From Clostridiales bacterium (GTDB lineage Bacteria; Bacillota; Clostridia; Oscillospirales; Acutalibacteraceae), in assembly GCA_019415945.1 (NCBI GenBank), contig DXYF01000033.1, forward strand, positions 1 to 64,000: a DNA stretch of 64,000 bases, read 5' to 3'. A model generated the notes under the pieces. It was not told where the DNA came from, did no database searches, and was given only the letters and a program-made list of their open reading frames with translations. This document shows, piece by piece, positions 39,475 through 49,318 of this stretch. The translations under genes and the position numbers were made by a program. How positions within the stretch are numbered: the stretch's first letter is position 1; each line of letters begins with the position of its first letter.

Positions 39475-41838
39475 ATGAACAGACATTATAAAACACTTGA
39501 GCTTAATAAAATACTTGAACGCCTTGCGGGTAAAACAAACCTTGAGGACGCCCGTGAAATGGCTCTTAAGCTTGAACCCCAATATAATTTAAACAAGGTT
39601 GAAATTCTTTTAAAACAGACCGATGACGCGGTGATATTGAGCGGAAAATTCGGTGCCCCCTCGTTCGGAGGAGCGGAAAACTGTGCAAATCAGCTCAGAC
39701 GGGCACAGGCGGGAGGCTGTCTTTCGGCGGGCGAGCTTTTAAAAATTGCACAAACTCTCAGGATTATCCGCACTGTCAAGGAGTGGCGGTCAAGAACCGC
39801 GGGGCAGGAAAGCACGCTTGACTGCTATTTTAACGCCCTTGTGTCAAACAAATTTTTGGAGGAGAAAATTACCTCGGCGATTATAAGCGAGGAAGAAATC
39901 TCCGACAGTGCGAGCGTTGCTCTTGGTGATATACGCAGAAAAATCCGCACTGCATCTTCAAAGGCGAGAGAGGTTCTCGACAAGATAATTCACAGCTCAT
40001 CATACATAAAATATCTTCAGGACGCCATAGTTACGCAGCGTGACGGCAGGTATGTTGTACCTGTGCGAAGTGAATGCAGAAATAACATTCCGGGTCTTGT
40101 GCACGATACCTCGTCAAGCGGTGCAACCGTGTTTATTGAGCCTATGGGCGTTGTTCAGGCAAATAACGACATTAAAATGCTTAAATCAAAAGAGGAAGAA
40201 GAAATCGAGAGAATCCTCTTTGAACTCTCTGCAAATGCGGGCGACTTTGCCGACGCTGTTATAAAAAGCTATGAAAACCTTGCAAACCTAAACCTTATTT
40301 TTGCAAAGGCTGACCTTGCCTATTCGATGAAAGCGACAATGCCGATTATGAACGACAGGGGAATTGTCGACATAAAGCAGGCAAGACATCCTCTGATAAA
40401 CAAAGATCAGGTTGTGCCGGTTGACATAGTTTTGGGCAAAGCGTTTGATACGCTTGTGATTACCGGACCGAACACGGGCGGTAAGACGGTTACGCTTAAA
40501 ACACTGGGATTGCTTACTTTGATGGCGATGTGCGGACTTCTTGTTCCGTGTGCCGACAACAGCGAGCTGTCTGTTTTCAGCCGTGTGCTTGTTGACATAG
40601 GAGATGAGCAGAGCATTGAGCAGTCGCTTTCTACATTTTCTGCTCATATGACGAATATTATTCAGATTATCAAGCTTGCAAACGCAGGCTCTCTGTGTCT
40701 TATTGACGAGCTGGGAGCGGGTACGGATCCCGTTGAGGGTGCGGCTCTTGCCATTGCAATTCTTGAAAAACTTCGTACCCGCCGTGCAAAAATCGCCTCT
40801 ACAACCCACTATGCGGAGCTAAAGGAATTTGCACTACGCACGCAGGGCGTTGAAAACGGCTGCTGTGAATTTGATGTTGCTACTCTCAAGCCCACCTACA
40901 GACTGCTTATCGGCGTGCCGGGAAAAAGCAATGCGTTTGCCATTTCAAAAAGGCTCGGAATGGACAGTGCAATAGTTGACAGGGCACAGCAGCTTGTGTC
41001 GGAAGAAAGCAGGCAGTTTGAGGATGTTGTAGAAAAGCTCGAAAAACGCCGTCAGAGCCTTGAAAAACAGCTTGAAAACGCAAACAGACTCACCGCAAAG
41101 GCAAATACCGAAAAACAAAAAGCGGAAAACGAGGTAATAAAAGCCAAGAGGGACGCAGAGCGTGAAATCGAAAGGGCAAAAGAAGAGGCTCAACGCATAA
41201 TATCAATGACCAGAGCACAGGCGGACGCACTTGTGGAGGAGCTTGAAAAAGCGAGAAAGGCAAAGGATATGAGTGCCGAGGCTCGCTCCAAGCTTAAGCG
41301 TGATATTGACAAAATGGAGGCTCACGCCGATCCCGTTTTAGCTAAAAAAACGCCGAATGACGAGTACAAGCTTCCACGCCCGCTTAAGGTCGGCGACAGC
41401 GTGCTTATTTACGATATTGACAAAAACGCAACCGTGCTTGCACCGCCCAACAAGGACGGACTTGTGCTTGTGCAGGCGGGAATCATAAAGACGAGAGTCG
41501 ATGTAAAAAATCTCAGACTGTTAAAGTCGCAGAATAAGCCTGCCGTAAGCAGGTTTTCAAATAAACGCACCGTGCCGAGCAGAATGGATGTCCGCCCCGA
41601 AACCGAGGTGGATGTAAGGGGTGAAACGGCGTTTGACGCGGTTAACATTGTCGATAAAGCGATTGACAACGCAGTCCTTTCAGGCGTGAGCAAAATCACG
41701 ATAATTCACGGAAAGGGAACAGGTGTTCTCCGCCGTGAAATCAATCAGTATTTAAAGACAAACAAGGCAGTCAAAAGTCACCGCCTCGGAGTTTTCGGCG
41801 AGGGTGAGGACGGCGTAACGATTGTTGAGCTGAAATAA
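39475..41838 (+). CDS. mutS2: Endonuclease MutS2
   Basis: The protein has 787 residues. The MutS-like ATPase has Walker A GPNTGGKT (near residue 331), CLIDELGAGTDPVEGAALA and the later STTHYAELKEFA. A long coiled coil lies at about residues 515-620. The C-terminal Smr domain reads EVDVRGETAFDAVNIVDKAIDNAVLSGVSKITIIHGKGTGVLR, with DxRG and HGKGTG intact. MutS2 suppresses recombination and acts on collided ribosomes. I start at the ATG at 39475; a GTG at 39466 is an alternative. Confidence 0.97.
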   Translation: MNRHYKTLELNKILERLAGKTNLEDAREMALKLEPQYNLNKVEILLKQTDDAVILSGKFGAPSFGGAENCANQLRRAQAGGCLSAGELLKIAQTLRIIRTVKEWRSRTAGQESTLDCYFNALVSNKFLEEKITSAIISEEEISDSASVALGDIRRKIRTASSKAREVLDKIIHSSSYIKYLQDAIVTQRDGRYVVPVRSECRNNIPGLVHDTSSSGATVFIEPMGVVQANNDIKMLKSKEEEEIERILFELSANAGDFADAVIKSYENLANLNLIFAKADLAYSMKATMPIMNDRGIVDIKQARHPLINKDQVVPVDIVLGKAFDTLVITGPNTGGKTVTLKTLGLLTLMAMCGLLVPCADNSELSVFSRVLVDIGDEQSIEQSLSTFSAHMTNIIQIIKLANAGSLCLIDELGAGTDPVEGAALAIAILEKLRTRRAKIASTTHYAELKEFALRTQGVENGCCEFDVATLKPTYRLLIGVPGKSNAFAISKRLGMDSAIVDRAQQLVSEESRQFEDVVEKLEKRRQSLEKQLENANRLTAKANTEKQKAENEVIKAKRDAEREIERAKEEAQRIISMTRAQADALVEELEKARKAKDMSAEARSKLKRDIDKMEAHADPVLAKKTPNDEYKLPRPLKVGDSVLIYDIDKNATVLAPPNKDGLVLVQAGIIKTRVDVKNLRLLKSQNKPAVSRFSNKRTVPSRMDVRPETEVDVRGETAFDAVNIVDKAIDNAVLSGVSKITIIHGKGTGVLRREINQYLKTNKAVKSHRLGVFGEGEDGVTIVELK

Positions 41839-41888
41839 CTTGACTTAGCCGATAAATAGGCATACTACATTACGGACAGGAGCAATAT

Positions 41889-42404
41889 ATGAAAAAGCAG
41901 TATCTTGATTCAGGAAAAATTGTGGGTACTCACGGCATTAAGGGTGAAGTGAGGATTGAACCGTGGTGCGATTCGCCCGATTTTTTGTGTGCATTTAAAA
42001 AGCTGTATCTTGACGAAAATGGACAGACTTTTATTGAGGTTAAGTCACGCCCTCACAAGAATATAACGCTTTCAAAAATCAAAGGCGTTGACACCATAGA
42101 ACAGGCAGAGCGGCTCAGAGGAAAAGTGGTTTATATAAACCGTGATGACATTACGCTTGAGAGCGGCGTAAACTTTGTTCAGGACTTGATAGGACTTGAA
42201 GTAAGGGACAGCGAAAACGGAAAAGTTTACGGTAAAATCACCGATGTTTTGCGTACGGGTGCAAATGATGTGTACGAAATAACCGACAGCCAAAACAAAA
42301 AATATCTTGCTCCCGTTATTGACGAAGTAGTGGTGAAAATTGATGTTGACGGCGGTTTTGTGCTTATTTGCCCGATGAAAGGAATATTTGAAGATGAGGA
42401 TTGA
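41889..42404 (+). CDS. rimM: 16S rRNA processing protein RimM
   Basis: The 171-residue 30S maturation factor has the N-terminal RimM barrel (LDSGKIVGTHGIKGEVRIEPWCDSPDFL) and the PRC-barrel C-terminus (NFVQDLIGLEVRDSENGKVYGKITDVLRTGANDVYEI). ACAGGAG precedes the ATG. The end overlaps trmD by 11 nt, so the two are co-translated; the rpsP gene of the classical rpsP-rimM-trmD operon lies elsewhere in this window. Confidence 0.97.
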   Translation: MKKQYLDSGKIVGTHGIKGEVRIEPWCDSPDFLCAFKKLYLDENGQTFIEVKSRPHKNITLSKIKGVDTIEQAERLRGKVVYINRDDITLESGVNFVQDLIGLEVRDSENGKVYGKITDVLRTGANDVYEITDSQNKKYLAPVIDEVVVKIDVDGGFVLICPMKGIFEDED

Positions 42405-43077
42405 CATAATAACCTTATTCCCCGAAATGTTTGCACCCGTTTTAAACGAAAGTATTATCGGCAGGGCTCAGAAAAGCGGAGCAATCGAGATTGTATGTCA
42501 TCAGCTCAGAGACTATGCTTTTGACAAGCACAGGCGTGTGGACGACACTCCGTACGGAGGCGGAATGGGAATGTTGATGAAGGCGGAGCCGATTGCACTG
42601 TGTTTTGAGGATATATGTAAAACGACAGGGAAAAGACCTCACTTTGTATATATGTCGCCGCAGGGCAAAACGCTTAATCAGCAAAGGCTCAGGCAACTTT
42701 CAGAGATAGAAAATATATGTATTCTCTGCGGTCACTACGAGGGAGTCGACCAAAGACTTTTGGATACATATGTTGATGAAGAAATTTCGATAGGCGACTA
42801 TGTTCTTACGGGAGGAGAGCTTCCCGCAATGGTTTTAGCCGACGCACTGGCAAGAATGGTGCCGGGGGTGCTTTCAAATAACGAGTGTTTCACGGAAGAA
42901 AGCCATTTTAACGGACTGCTCGAATATCCTCAGTACACAAAACCTTCTGAATGGAGAGGAATACAGGTGCCCGGTGTGCTTTTGAGCGGTCATCACGCAA
43001 ATATTGAAAAGTGGCGAAAAGAAAAAAGCCTTGAAATTACGGCACAAAAACGCCCCGATTTATTAAATAGCGACTGA
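42394..43077 (+). CDS. trmD: tRNA (guanine37-N1)-methyltransferase TrmD
   Basis: The 227-residue SAM-dependent enzyme methylates G37 next to the anticodon and so prevents frameshifting. Visible hallmarks are MRIDIITLFPEMF, YGGGMGMLMKAEP, LCGHYEGVDQR and the knot EEISIGDYVLTGGELPAMVLADALARMVPGVL. The ATG at 42394 is preferred; ATG 42388 is two codons upstream. It starts inside rimM. Confidence 0.97.
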   Translation: MRIDIITLFPEMFAPVLNESIIGRAQKSGAIEIVCHQLRDYAFDKHRRVDDTPYGGGMGMLMKAEPIALCFEDICKTTGKRPHFVYMSPQGKTLNQQRLRQLSEIENICILCGHYEGVDQRLLDTYVDEEISIGDYVLTGGELPAMVLADALARMVPGVLSNNECFTEESHFNGLLEYPQYTKPSEWRGIQVPGVLLSGHHANIEKWRKEKSLEITAQKRPDLLNSD

Positions 43078-43186
43078 TTTTAGTTATTGTTGTATGAAAA
43101 TATAAGTTAAATATTGTAAATTTGCACAAGAAACGATTTGTTTTTTTGACCGCAAGTGAATATTAATACGAAAATATTTTACTGTA

Positions 43187-43215
43187 TTGACCTAAATAAT
43201 AAAAAAGATTATAAT
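43187..43215 (+). promoter_or_regulatory. Sigma-A promoter of ptsH
   Basis: TTGACC (43187-43192) and TATAAT (43210-43215) are 17 bp apart. The start site would be near 43222, giving a 60-nt leader. Confidence 0.75.
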
Positions 43216-43283
43216 ATGTAATAAATTAAGCCTGTTAGGTTATATCGGTTTAAATTCTAATTGTGTCAGAGAGGGTTTTCAAA

Positions 43284-43547
43284 ATGTATGTTAAGGAAGT
43301 TTTAGTACAGAACAAAGCCGGTTTGCACGCTCGTCCCGCAACTTTTTTTATTCAGAAGGCTAATGAGTACAAGTCTACTATCTGGGTGGAAAAGGAAGAG
43401 CGTCGCGTTAATGCAAAGAGCCTTCTTGGCGTACTTTCACTCGGTATTATCGGCGGAACAACAATCAAGATTACTGCCGACGGTTCTGATGAAACAGACG
43501 CAGTTGAGGGACTTGTTGCTCTTGTTGAGTCAGGTTTTACAGAGTAA
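43284..43547 (+). CDS. ptsH: Phosphocarrier protein HPr
   Basis: The 87-residue protein has the HPr active site His15 (NKAGLHARPAT) and the regulatory Ser46 (RVNAKSLLGVLSLGI), phosphorylated by HPr kinase in Firmicutes for carbon catabolite repression. I start at the Met of MYVKEVLVQN, which puts His at 15 as usual; an upstream GTG at 43263 adds seven residues. It has its own promoter and no ptsI beside it. Confidence 0.95.
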   Translation: MYVKEVLVQNKAGLHARPATFFIQKANEYKSTIWVEKEERRVNAKSLLGVLSLGIIGGTTIKITADGSDETDAVEGLVALVESGFTE

Positions 43548-43627
43548 GAGTAAAGATAATATTATATATGAGTTTTAACGGGCGGGATTATCCGCCCTTT
43601 TCTTTTTGCTTTTAAAGAGGTGATTTT

Positions 43628-45463
43628 ATGAACCCCAAAATGACGGAACTTAGAAAAAAAGCAATGGCTTTGCCACTTTTGCCGGGTGTGTATATTATGC
43701 ACGGCAAGGGCGGCGAAATTATATATATAGGCAAGGCAAAGGCTCTCAAAAACCGTGTAAGCCAATACTTCGGCTCACAGAACAATCATGCGGAAAAAGT
43801 ACGCAGAATGGTTGATAATGTGGAGGACTTTGAATATATTATCACCGACAGCGAGTTTGAAGCACTTATTCTTGAGTGCAGTCTTATAAAACAGCACACG
43901 CCGAAGTACAATATTTTGCTCAAAGACGACAAGGGCTACAGCTATATTAGGATAAGCCCCGGCGACTGGGGCAAAATCTCTTATACCCTGCAAAAAAATG
44001 ATGACGGGGCGACATATATAGGCCCCTATAAAAGCAGTTACTATGTAAAGAGTGCGGTTGAGGAGGCAAACAAAATTTTTATGCTTCCTACCTGCGGCAG
44101 AGTGTTCCCCCGTGACTTCCGCAAGGGCAGACCGTGCCTGAATTACCATATAAAGCAGTGTATGGCACCGTGCACGGGCAGAGTAAAGCTGAGCGACTAC
44201 AAGGAAAGTCTTGCACAGGCACTGGACTTTTTAAAGGGCGGTTCGACAAATTCTGTTAAACAGCTTACCGCACAAATGGAACAGGCGGCGGAAAACCTTG
44301 AGTTTGAGCGTGCAGCGAGGATTCGTGATAAAATAAACGCTGTAAAAAAAATGGGTGAAAAACAAAAAGTAGTTGCAAACAAGGTGCTTGACGAGGATGT
44401 AATAGCGAGCTTTACGGATTCGGGTAAAATTTGTTTTCATATTTTTCGCTTTGAGGGCGGACGGCTGTTTGACCGAGAAAGCTTTATTTTTGACAGCGGA
44501 GATACGGAGAGCGAGTACGAGGAATTTTTGCTCAGCTACTACACGATGAGAAATGATATTCCGAAAAATCTTGCTCTGGATAAAAGCTTTGAGGGTATGG
44601 ACACGGTTGCACAGTGGCTTTCCCAAAAGCGTGGAAGCAAAGTAAGTGTTACCGTGCCGCAGAGGGGCGAACAGGCACAGCTTGTTTCAATGTGCCGTTC
44701 AAACGCAGCGGAAACGCTGGCTCAGAAAAAAGGTGCTACCGTGCGTGAGTTTGGGGTGCTTGAAGAGCTTAAAGAGACGCTCGGGCTTGAAAAATTGCCC
44801 GAATATATAGAAGCATATGATATTTCCAACCTTGCAGGTACGGAAAATGTTGCGGGAATGATAGTTTATAAAAATGGCAAACCGCTTAAATCAGCCTATA
44901 AAAAATTTAAAATAAAGGGCTTTGACGGTCAGGACGATTATGCGTCCATGTCGGAGGTTATTTCACGAAGATTTGACGAATACTATAAGTCGGAAAAGAG
45001 CGGCGAGGGGTTCGGAAAACTTCCCGACTTGATTTTGCTTGACGGAGGCAAGGGACAGGTTGCCGCCGTCAAGCAGACGCTTGATAATATGAACATAAGC
45101 GTGCCGCTTTTCGGTATGGTCAAGGACGATAAGCACCGCACCCGTGCAATAACGGGAGAGGGCGGAGAAATAGCTATCAGCTCCAAGCGGTCGCTCTTTG
45201 TTTTTCTCAGCAAGCTTCAGGACGAGGTGCACCGATTTGCCATCGGTTATCACCACGCACGCAGAAAGAAAAACACATTCAAAAGCTCACTGACAAACAT
45301 CGACGGAGTGGGCGAGGTCAGAGCAAAATCACTTTTGAAGTATTTCAGGACGATTGAAAATATCTCAAGGGCTGATTTAACAGAACTTGAAAATGCTCCC
45401 AAAATGACAAAGGACAGTGCACTTGCGGTGTACAGATATTTTAACTCAGACAGCGAAAAGTAA
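43628..45463 (+). CDS. uvrC: Excinuclease ABC subunit C
   Basis: The 611-residue protein makes both incisions in nucleotide excision repair. The GIY-YIG nuclease is at residues 17-95 (LLPGVYIMHGKGGEIIYIGKAKALKNRVSQYF), the UVR motif QLTAQMEQAAENLEFERAARIRDKI is near 220, an RNase H-like domain (YDISNLAGTENVAGMIVY, LLDGGKGQ) follows, and the helix-hairpin-helix pair is at the C-terminus (TNIDGVGEVRAKSLLKYFRTIENISRA). AGAGGTG precedes the ATG. Confidence 0.97.
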   Translation: MNPKMTELRKKAMALPLLPGVYIMHGKGGEIIYIGKAKALKNRVSQYFGSQNNHAEKVRRMVDNVEDFEYIITDSEFEALILECSLIKQHTPKYNILLKDDKGYSYIRISPGDWGKISYTLQKNDDGATYIGPYKSSYYVKSAVEEANKIFMLPTCGRVFPRDFRKGRPCLNYHIKQCMAPCTGRVKLSDYKESLAQALDFLKGGSTNSVKQLTAQMEQAAENLEFERAARIRDKINAVKKMGEKQKVVANKVLDEDVIASFTDSGKICFHIFRFEGGRLFDRESFIFDSGDTESEYEEFLLSYYTMRNDIPKNLALDKSFEGMDTVAQWLSQKRGSKVSVTVPQRGEQAQLVSMCRSNAAETLAQKKGATVREFGVLEELKETLGLEKLPEYIEAYDISNLAGTENVAGMIVYKNGKPLKSAYKKFKIKGFDGQDDYASMSEVISRRFDEYYKSEKSGEGFGKLPDLILLDGGKGQVAAVKQTLDNMNISVPLFGMVKDDKHRTRAITGEGGEIAISSKRSLFVFLSKLQDEVHRFAIGYHHARRKKNTFKSSLTNIDGVGEVRAKSLLKYFRTIENISRADLTELENAPKMTKDSALAVYRYFNSDSEK

Positions 45464-45534
45464 AATATTGTTGTAAAATGTGCTCTGATGTGGTATACTG
45501 TCGTAAAGAAAATACAACTAAAAGGATAATTTTT

Positions 45535-46083
45535 ATGCGAGTAATTACAGGCTTGGCAAGAGGCAGGCGTCTTGAAACACTTGAGGGTGAGGATGTAAGG
45601 CCTACTACCGACAGGATAAAAGAGGCTGTTTTTTCGATAATACAGTTTGATACCGAGGGCAGAACTTTCCTCGACTTGTTTGCAGGTTCAGGGCAAATGG
45701 GCATCGAGGCGTTGAGCCGCGGGGCGAAAACAGCGTATTTTGTTGACAACTCCAAAAAATCACTCGATACCGTCAAGCGTAATCTTAAAACGACGGGGCT
45801 TGAGCAGAACGCCAAAACCTTTGCAATGGATTATCAAAGCTTTCTTTCAATGTGTTCGGAATGTTTTGACATTGCCTTTCTGGATCCGCCGTATAAAACG
45901 GGAATGCTTCAAAAGTCACTTGAGCTTGTGCCTGACTTGATGAAAGAAACAGGCATAATAATTGCAGAAAACCCGCTTGATGAAGAAATTTCATCTAATT
46001 ACGGCGATTTTGTACTTGACAGACAGTATCGCTATGGTAAAATAAAAATAAGTATATTCAGACATAAGGATTTTGCACAATGA
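45535..46083 (+). CDS. rsmD: 16S rRNA (guanine966-N2)-methyltransferase RsmD
   Basis: The protein has 182 residues: MRVITGLARGRRLETLEGEDVRPTTDRIKEAVFSII, SAM motif FLDLFAGSGQMGIEALSRGA, and catalytic DIAFLDPPYKTG. These identify RsmD. It starts at ATG 45535 with AAAAGGAT as ribosome site. Its stop overlaps coaD by 4 nt (ATGA), the conserved rsmD-coaD pairing. Confidence 0.95.
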   Translation: MRVITGLARGRRLETLEGEDVRPTTDRIKEAVFSIIQFDTEGRTFLDLFAGSGQMGIEALSRGAKTAYFVDNSKKSLDTVKRNLKTTGLEQNAKTFAMDYQSFLSMCSECFDIAFLDPPYKTGMLQKSLELVPDLMKETGIIIAENPLDEEISSNYGDFVLDRQYRYGKIKISIFRHKDFAQ

Positions 46084-46580
46084 ACAAAACGGTAATTTGC
46101 CCGGGAAGCTTTGACCCGGTCACTCTCGGTCATCTTGATATTATAAAGCGTTCGGCAAATATGTTTGACCGTGTTATTGTCGGGGTGCTTGTAAACTCTT
46201 CTAAAGTACCGTGCTTTTCTACGGAAGAGAGAATCGACTTTTTAAAAGAGGTTACCAAGGATATTAAGAATGTTGAGGTAGTCAGCTTTGACGGCTTGCT
46301 GGCAGAATATTGCAAGGAAAGAAATGTTGACGCAATAGTAAAGGGTTTGCGTGCCGTGTCTGATTTTGAGTATGAATTTCAAATGGCTATTACCAACAAA
46401 AAGCTCAATCCCCATCTTGAAACTATTTTTCTTATGGCAAACTCCGACTCGATGTATCTGAGTTCAAGTATGGTAAGAGAAGTAGCTTCAATGGGTGGAG
46501 ATATAAGTAATTTTGTTCCTCAGTGTATTCATAGCAGAATTGTAAATAAAATTTCAAAGCTTCAAAATAAAGAGGATTAA
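46080..46580 (+). CDS. coaD: Phosphopantetheine adenylyltransferase
   Basis: The 166-residue enzyme makes dephospho-CoA from 4'-phosphopantetheine and ATP. The nucleotidyltransferase motif is CPGSFDPVTLGHLDIIKRS (T/HxGH), then KGLRAVSDFEYEFQMA and the C-terminal LSSSMVREVA. It overlaps rsmD by 4 nt. Confidence 0.97.
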   Translation: MNKTVICPGSFDPVTLGHLDIIKRSANMFDRVIVGVLVNSSKVPCFSTEERIDFLKEVTKDIKNVEVVSFDGLLAEYCKERNVDAIVKGLRAVSDFEYEFQMAITNKKLNPHLETIFLMANSDSMYLSSSMVREVASMGGDISNFVPQCIHSRIVNKISKLQNKED

Positions 46581-46596
46581 ATAAGGAGTGGAAAAA

Positions 46597-47055
46597 ATGA
46601 AAGTTGATGATTTGATTCTACAGCTTCAGGATGTTATTAACGATGCAAAGGCGATCCCGTTTTCAAGCGGCAAGGTAATGGTTAGCAGTGATGAAATCTA
46701 TGATATTATCGACCAGATTCAGGACGCTATGCCGGCTGAGGTCAGACAGGCTAAAAACATTGTTTCTGACAGGAAGCAGATTCTTTCCGAGGCTAACCGC
46801 GAGGGCGAAAGCATCATAAGAGCTGCGGAGGAACGCAAAAAGGCTATGCTTAATCAGAATGAGATTGTCAGAGAGGCTCAGGCAAAGGCTAAGGAGATTG
46901 TCGATGACGCAAAGCAGAAGTCTGCCGAAATAAGAAAGGCTGCCAATGTTTATGTTGACAGTATCATTAAGCGTACGGAAGAGAGCATTGCTTCACAGCT
47001 TGACGAAATCAAAAAGACAAGAGCAAATATTTTAAATTCTCAGAAATCAAAGTAA
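46597..47055 (+). CDS. Coiled-coil protein following coaD
   Basis: The protein has 152 residues: a short N-terminal domain (MKVDDLILQLQDVINDAKAIPFSSGKVMVSSDEIYDIIDQIQDAMP) and a long coiled coil, rich in Lys/Glu/Ala (EANREGESIIRAAEERKKAMLNQNEIVREAQAKAKEIVDD), like ATP synthase b/E subunits or DivIVA-type proteins. It is often annotated simply as an ATPase-like hypothetical protein. AAGGAGTGG precedes the ATG; a GTG at 46588 is an alternative. It follows coaD by 16 nt, so it is in that operon. Function unknown. Confidence 0.8.
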   Translation: MKVDDLILQLQDVINDAKAIPFSSGKVMVSSDEIYDIIDQIQDAMPAEVRQAKNIVSDRKQILSEANREGESIIRAAEERKKAMLNQNEIVREAQAKAKEIVDDAKQKSAEIRKAANVYVDSIIKRTEESIASQLDEIKKTRANILNSQKSK

Positions 47056-47132
47056 TTTATATTTTGTATTTTGCTCAAACCGTAGATATTATCTGTCGGT
47101 ATCGGGGTGGAATCCTAAAAAGAAATATTCAG

Positions 47133-47159
47133 GCGGCAGCACCAAGCTGCCGCTTTTTT
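47133..47159 (+). terminator. Terminator of the uvrC/rsmD/coaD gene group
   Basis: GCGGCAGC (47133-47140) pairs with GCTGCCGC (47146-47153), followed by TTTTTTG. Confidence 0.85.
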
Positions 47160-47239
47160 GTTCGATTATTTACGATTGTCTGAATCGTTTGCAAATACCG
47201 TATTGATTATGACGGATAAATTCGGTATAAGTATAAATA

Positions 47240-47278
47240 AAAAACGCTGAACGGTACAAACATCCGTTCAGCGTTTTT
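47240..47278. terminator. Bidirectional terminator downstream of putP
   Basis: AAAAACGCTGAACGG (47240-47254) and CCGTTCAGCGTTTTT (47264-47278) form a perfect 15-bp stem with a 9-nt loop. It lies 12 nt after the leftward putP stop. Confidence 0.85.
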
Positions 47279-47290
47279 CTGCTGTAGTTA

Positions 47291-48856
47291 TTAGATTTCG
47301 ATAGTTTTGATAGACTCAAATTCATCAATAATTTCTTTTGACGGTTTTTTTGTAAGAAGTGAAACCACGACATTGACGACAAGTGCCAACACAAATCCCA
47401 GAACAAGGGAGTAAAGGTCTGTGGCTTTATATAGAGTTGTTCCGTTTACTATCGGCAGATAGTCCCAGATTATAACGGTTAAAGCACCGGTTGCCATACC
47501 CGATATTGCACCTGCAAGTGTTGAGCGTTTCCAGAACAGTGCAAGAAGTACAAGGGGTCCGAATGCGGAACCGAAGCCTGCCCAAGCGTCGGATACAAGC
47601 GACATAATGCTTGACGACGGATTCAATGCGATGAAGAAAGCTACAACGGCTACTATGATTACAGCTATTTTGCCTACCCAAAGAGCTTTTTTCTCAGTTG
47701 CGTTTTTATCTATTCCTACATAAATATCCTCTGACACAGACGAGGCTGTTACAAGAAGCTGGCTGTCTGCGGTTGACATGATAGCAGCTAAAATTCCGCA
47801 AAGGAAAATGCCGCCGATAAAGATTAAAATTCCGTTTCCTGAGAAAAGCTGCTGAATTGTTCTGATAAACACTGTTTCGCTTGTCGAGCCGTCAAGCGTA
47901 GTGTTGAGGTATCCCCTTGCAACAAGACCTATAAGGCAGGAAGCGGCAAGCGAAATTACTACCCAAGTAATTGCAATTTTTCTTGATTTTTTAATTTCAC
48001 TGTTGCTTTTAACTGCCATAAATCTTATGAGAATATGGGGCATACCGAAGTATCCCAGTCCCCATGCAAGATTTGATATTATTGAAACAGCAGATACGGG
48101 AGAACCGTCGCCGTTCTTCATAAAGTTGAGATAGTCCTCCGGGTTTGAAACACCGTTTGCAACGATAGCGTCTGAAAACGCGGTGTTATAAGTAAGTGTT
48201 GCATATGCGAGAACGGGAACAGACATAATGGCAACGAGCATAAGCATACCCTGTACAAAGTCGGTAACGCACACAGCCTTAAAGCCGCCCATAAATGTGT
48301 AAATAAGAATTACAAGTGCCGCAACACAAAGACCTACTATGTAAACAGTATTATAATTTCCGCTGTCCGTATTTCCGTCCGAGAACAGTGTTGCAAACAG
48401 CTTTGCGCCTGAACTGAATGCAGACGCGGTATAAACCGTAAAGAATATTGCAATAATCACTGCCGAAACAATTTTTATAATGCCTTTTTTGTCACGGTAG
48501 CGGTTTTGGAAAAAGCTTGGTATTGTAAGAGAGTTTCCCGCAACAATGGTGTATTTTCTCAGCCTTGCGGATACTATGTACCAGTTAAGTATTGTTCCTA
48601 TTAAAAGGCCGATCGCTATCCAGATTTCGCCTGTTCCGGCGAGGTAAATCGAACCGGGAAGCCCCATAAGAAGCCAACCGCTCATATCGGACGCCTGGGC
48701 AGAGAGTGCAGCAGTCCAGCCGCCTAAGTTTCTTCCTCCCAAAAAGTAGTCCTCATTATTTTTTGTTCCTTTTGAGCATACAACGCCGATTATTATCATT
48801 ATTATAAGGTAAGCGGCAAATGCACTCAAGACGATGATGTTTTCTGTACTAATCAT
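47291..48856 (-). CDS. putP: Sodium/proline symporter PutP
   Basis: The 521-residue SSS-family transporter imports proline with Na+. About 13 membrane spans are evident. The first span region GGRNLGGWTAALSAQASDMSGWLLMGLPGSIYLAG contains the family's Na+/substrate motif SAQASDMSGWLLMGLPG. Later comes GGFKAVCVTDFVQGMLML. The ATG at 48856 (MISTENIIVL) has GGAGGAAAGA upstream; the frame extends 13 codons further. It is alone, transcribed leftward. Confidence 0.95.
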   Translation of the reverse strand: MISTENIIVLSAFAAYLIIMIIIGVVCSKGTKNNEDYFLGGRNLGGWTAALSAQASDMSGWLLMGLPGSIYLAGTGEIWIAIGLLIGTILNWYIVSARLRKYTIVAGNSLTIPSFFQNRYRDKKGIIKIVSAVIIAIFFTVYTASAFSSGAKLFATLFSDGNTDSGNYNTVYIVGLCVAALVILIYTFMGGFKAVCVTDFVQGMLMLVAIMSVPVLAYATLTYNTAFSDAIVANGVSNPEDYLNFMKNGDGSPVSAVSIISNLAWGLGYFGMPHILIRFMAVKSNSEIKKSRKIAITWVVISLAASCLIGLVARGYLNTTLDGSTSETVFIRTIQQLFSGNGILIFIGGIFLCGILAAIMSTADSQLLVTASSVSEDIYVGIDKNATEKKALWVGKIAVIIVAVVAFFIALNPSSSIMSLVSDAWAGFGSAFGPLVLLALFWKRSTLAGAISGMATGALTVIIWDYLPIVNGTTLYKATDLYSLVLGFVLALVVNVVVSLLTKKPSKEIIDEFESIKTIEI

Positions 48857-49318
48857 TCTTTCCTCCTGAATTTCAAATTTGTTATACATACACATCTATA
48901 GTATCAAAATTATGTAAAAAAATCAAGCAATTAGTAAAATGAGGGGGAACAATTTGAAAACTGAGTTTGCGGTTTAAACGGTTGTGTGTGAACTGCTTGT
49001 TTTTGTTAGCAAACGTGTAGAAATAAGTACATATTTTTTAAGAAAACATTGACAATTATAGTCAAATTATGTATAATGTAGTAGAAATGGAAATAAATAC
49101 AATTGAACAATTAATATTATTATTAGGAACGGCTGAAATTAATTTATGCAGTTTTATATGTTATTGAGTGTTATGTTATGGGAAGAGTTTAAGTTAATGG
49201 TAATATGATTAGAATGAAGTAAACAAAGTATCATGTGGCTTGAAAATTTAATTACGCATATTAATAGAATGAATTCCAAGGTAATTCCAACTTGATTTAT
49301 TAAAAAGAAGGGTAGAAT
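48857..49318 (+). promoter_or_regulatory. Intergenic region with a consensus promoter and long leader for the subtilase
   Basis: TTGACA at 49049-49054 and TATAAT at 49072-49077 are 17 bp apart; the start site is near 49084. The leader to the ATG at 49319 is about 235 nt, AT-rich, with no obvious protein or known riboswitch. The left part holds the putP promoter region, where I see no strong hexamers. Confidence 0.7.
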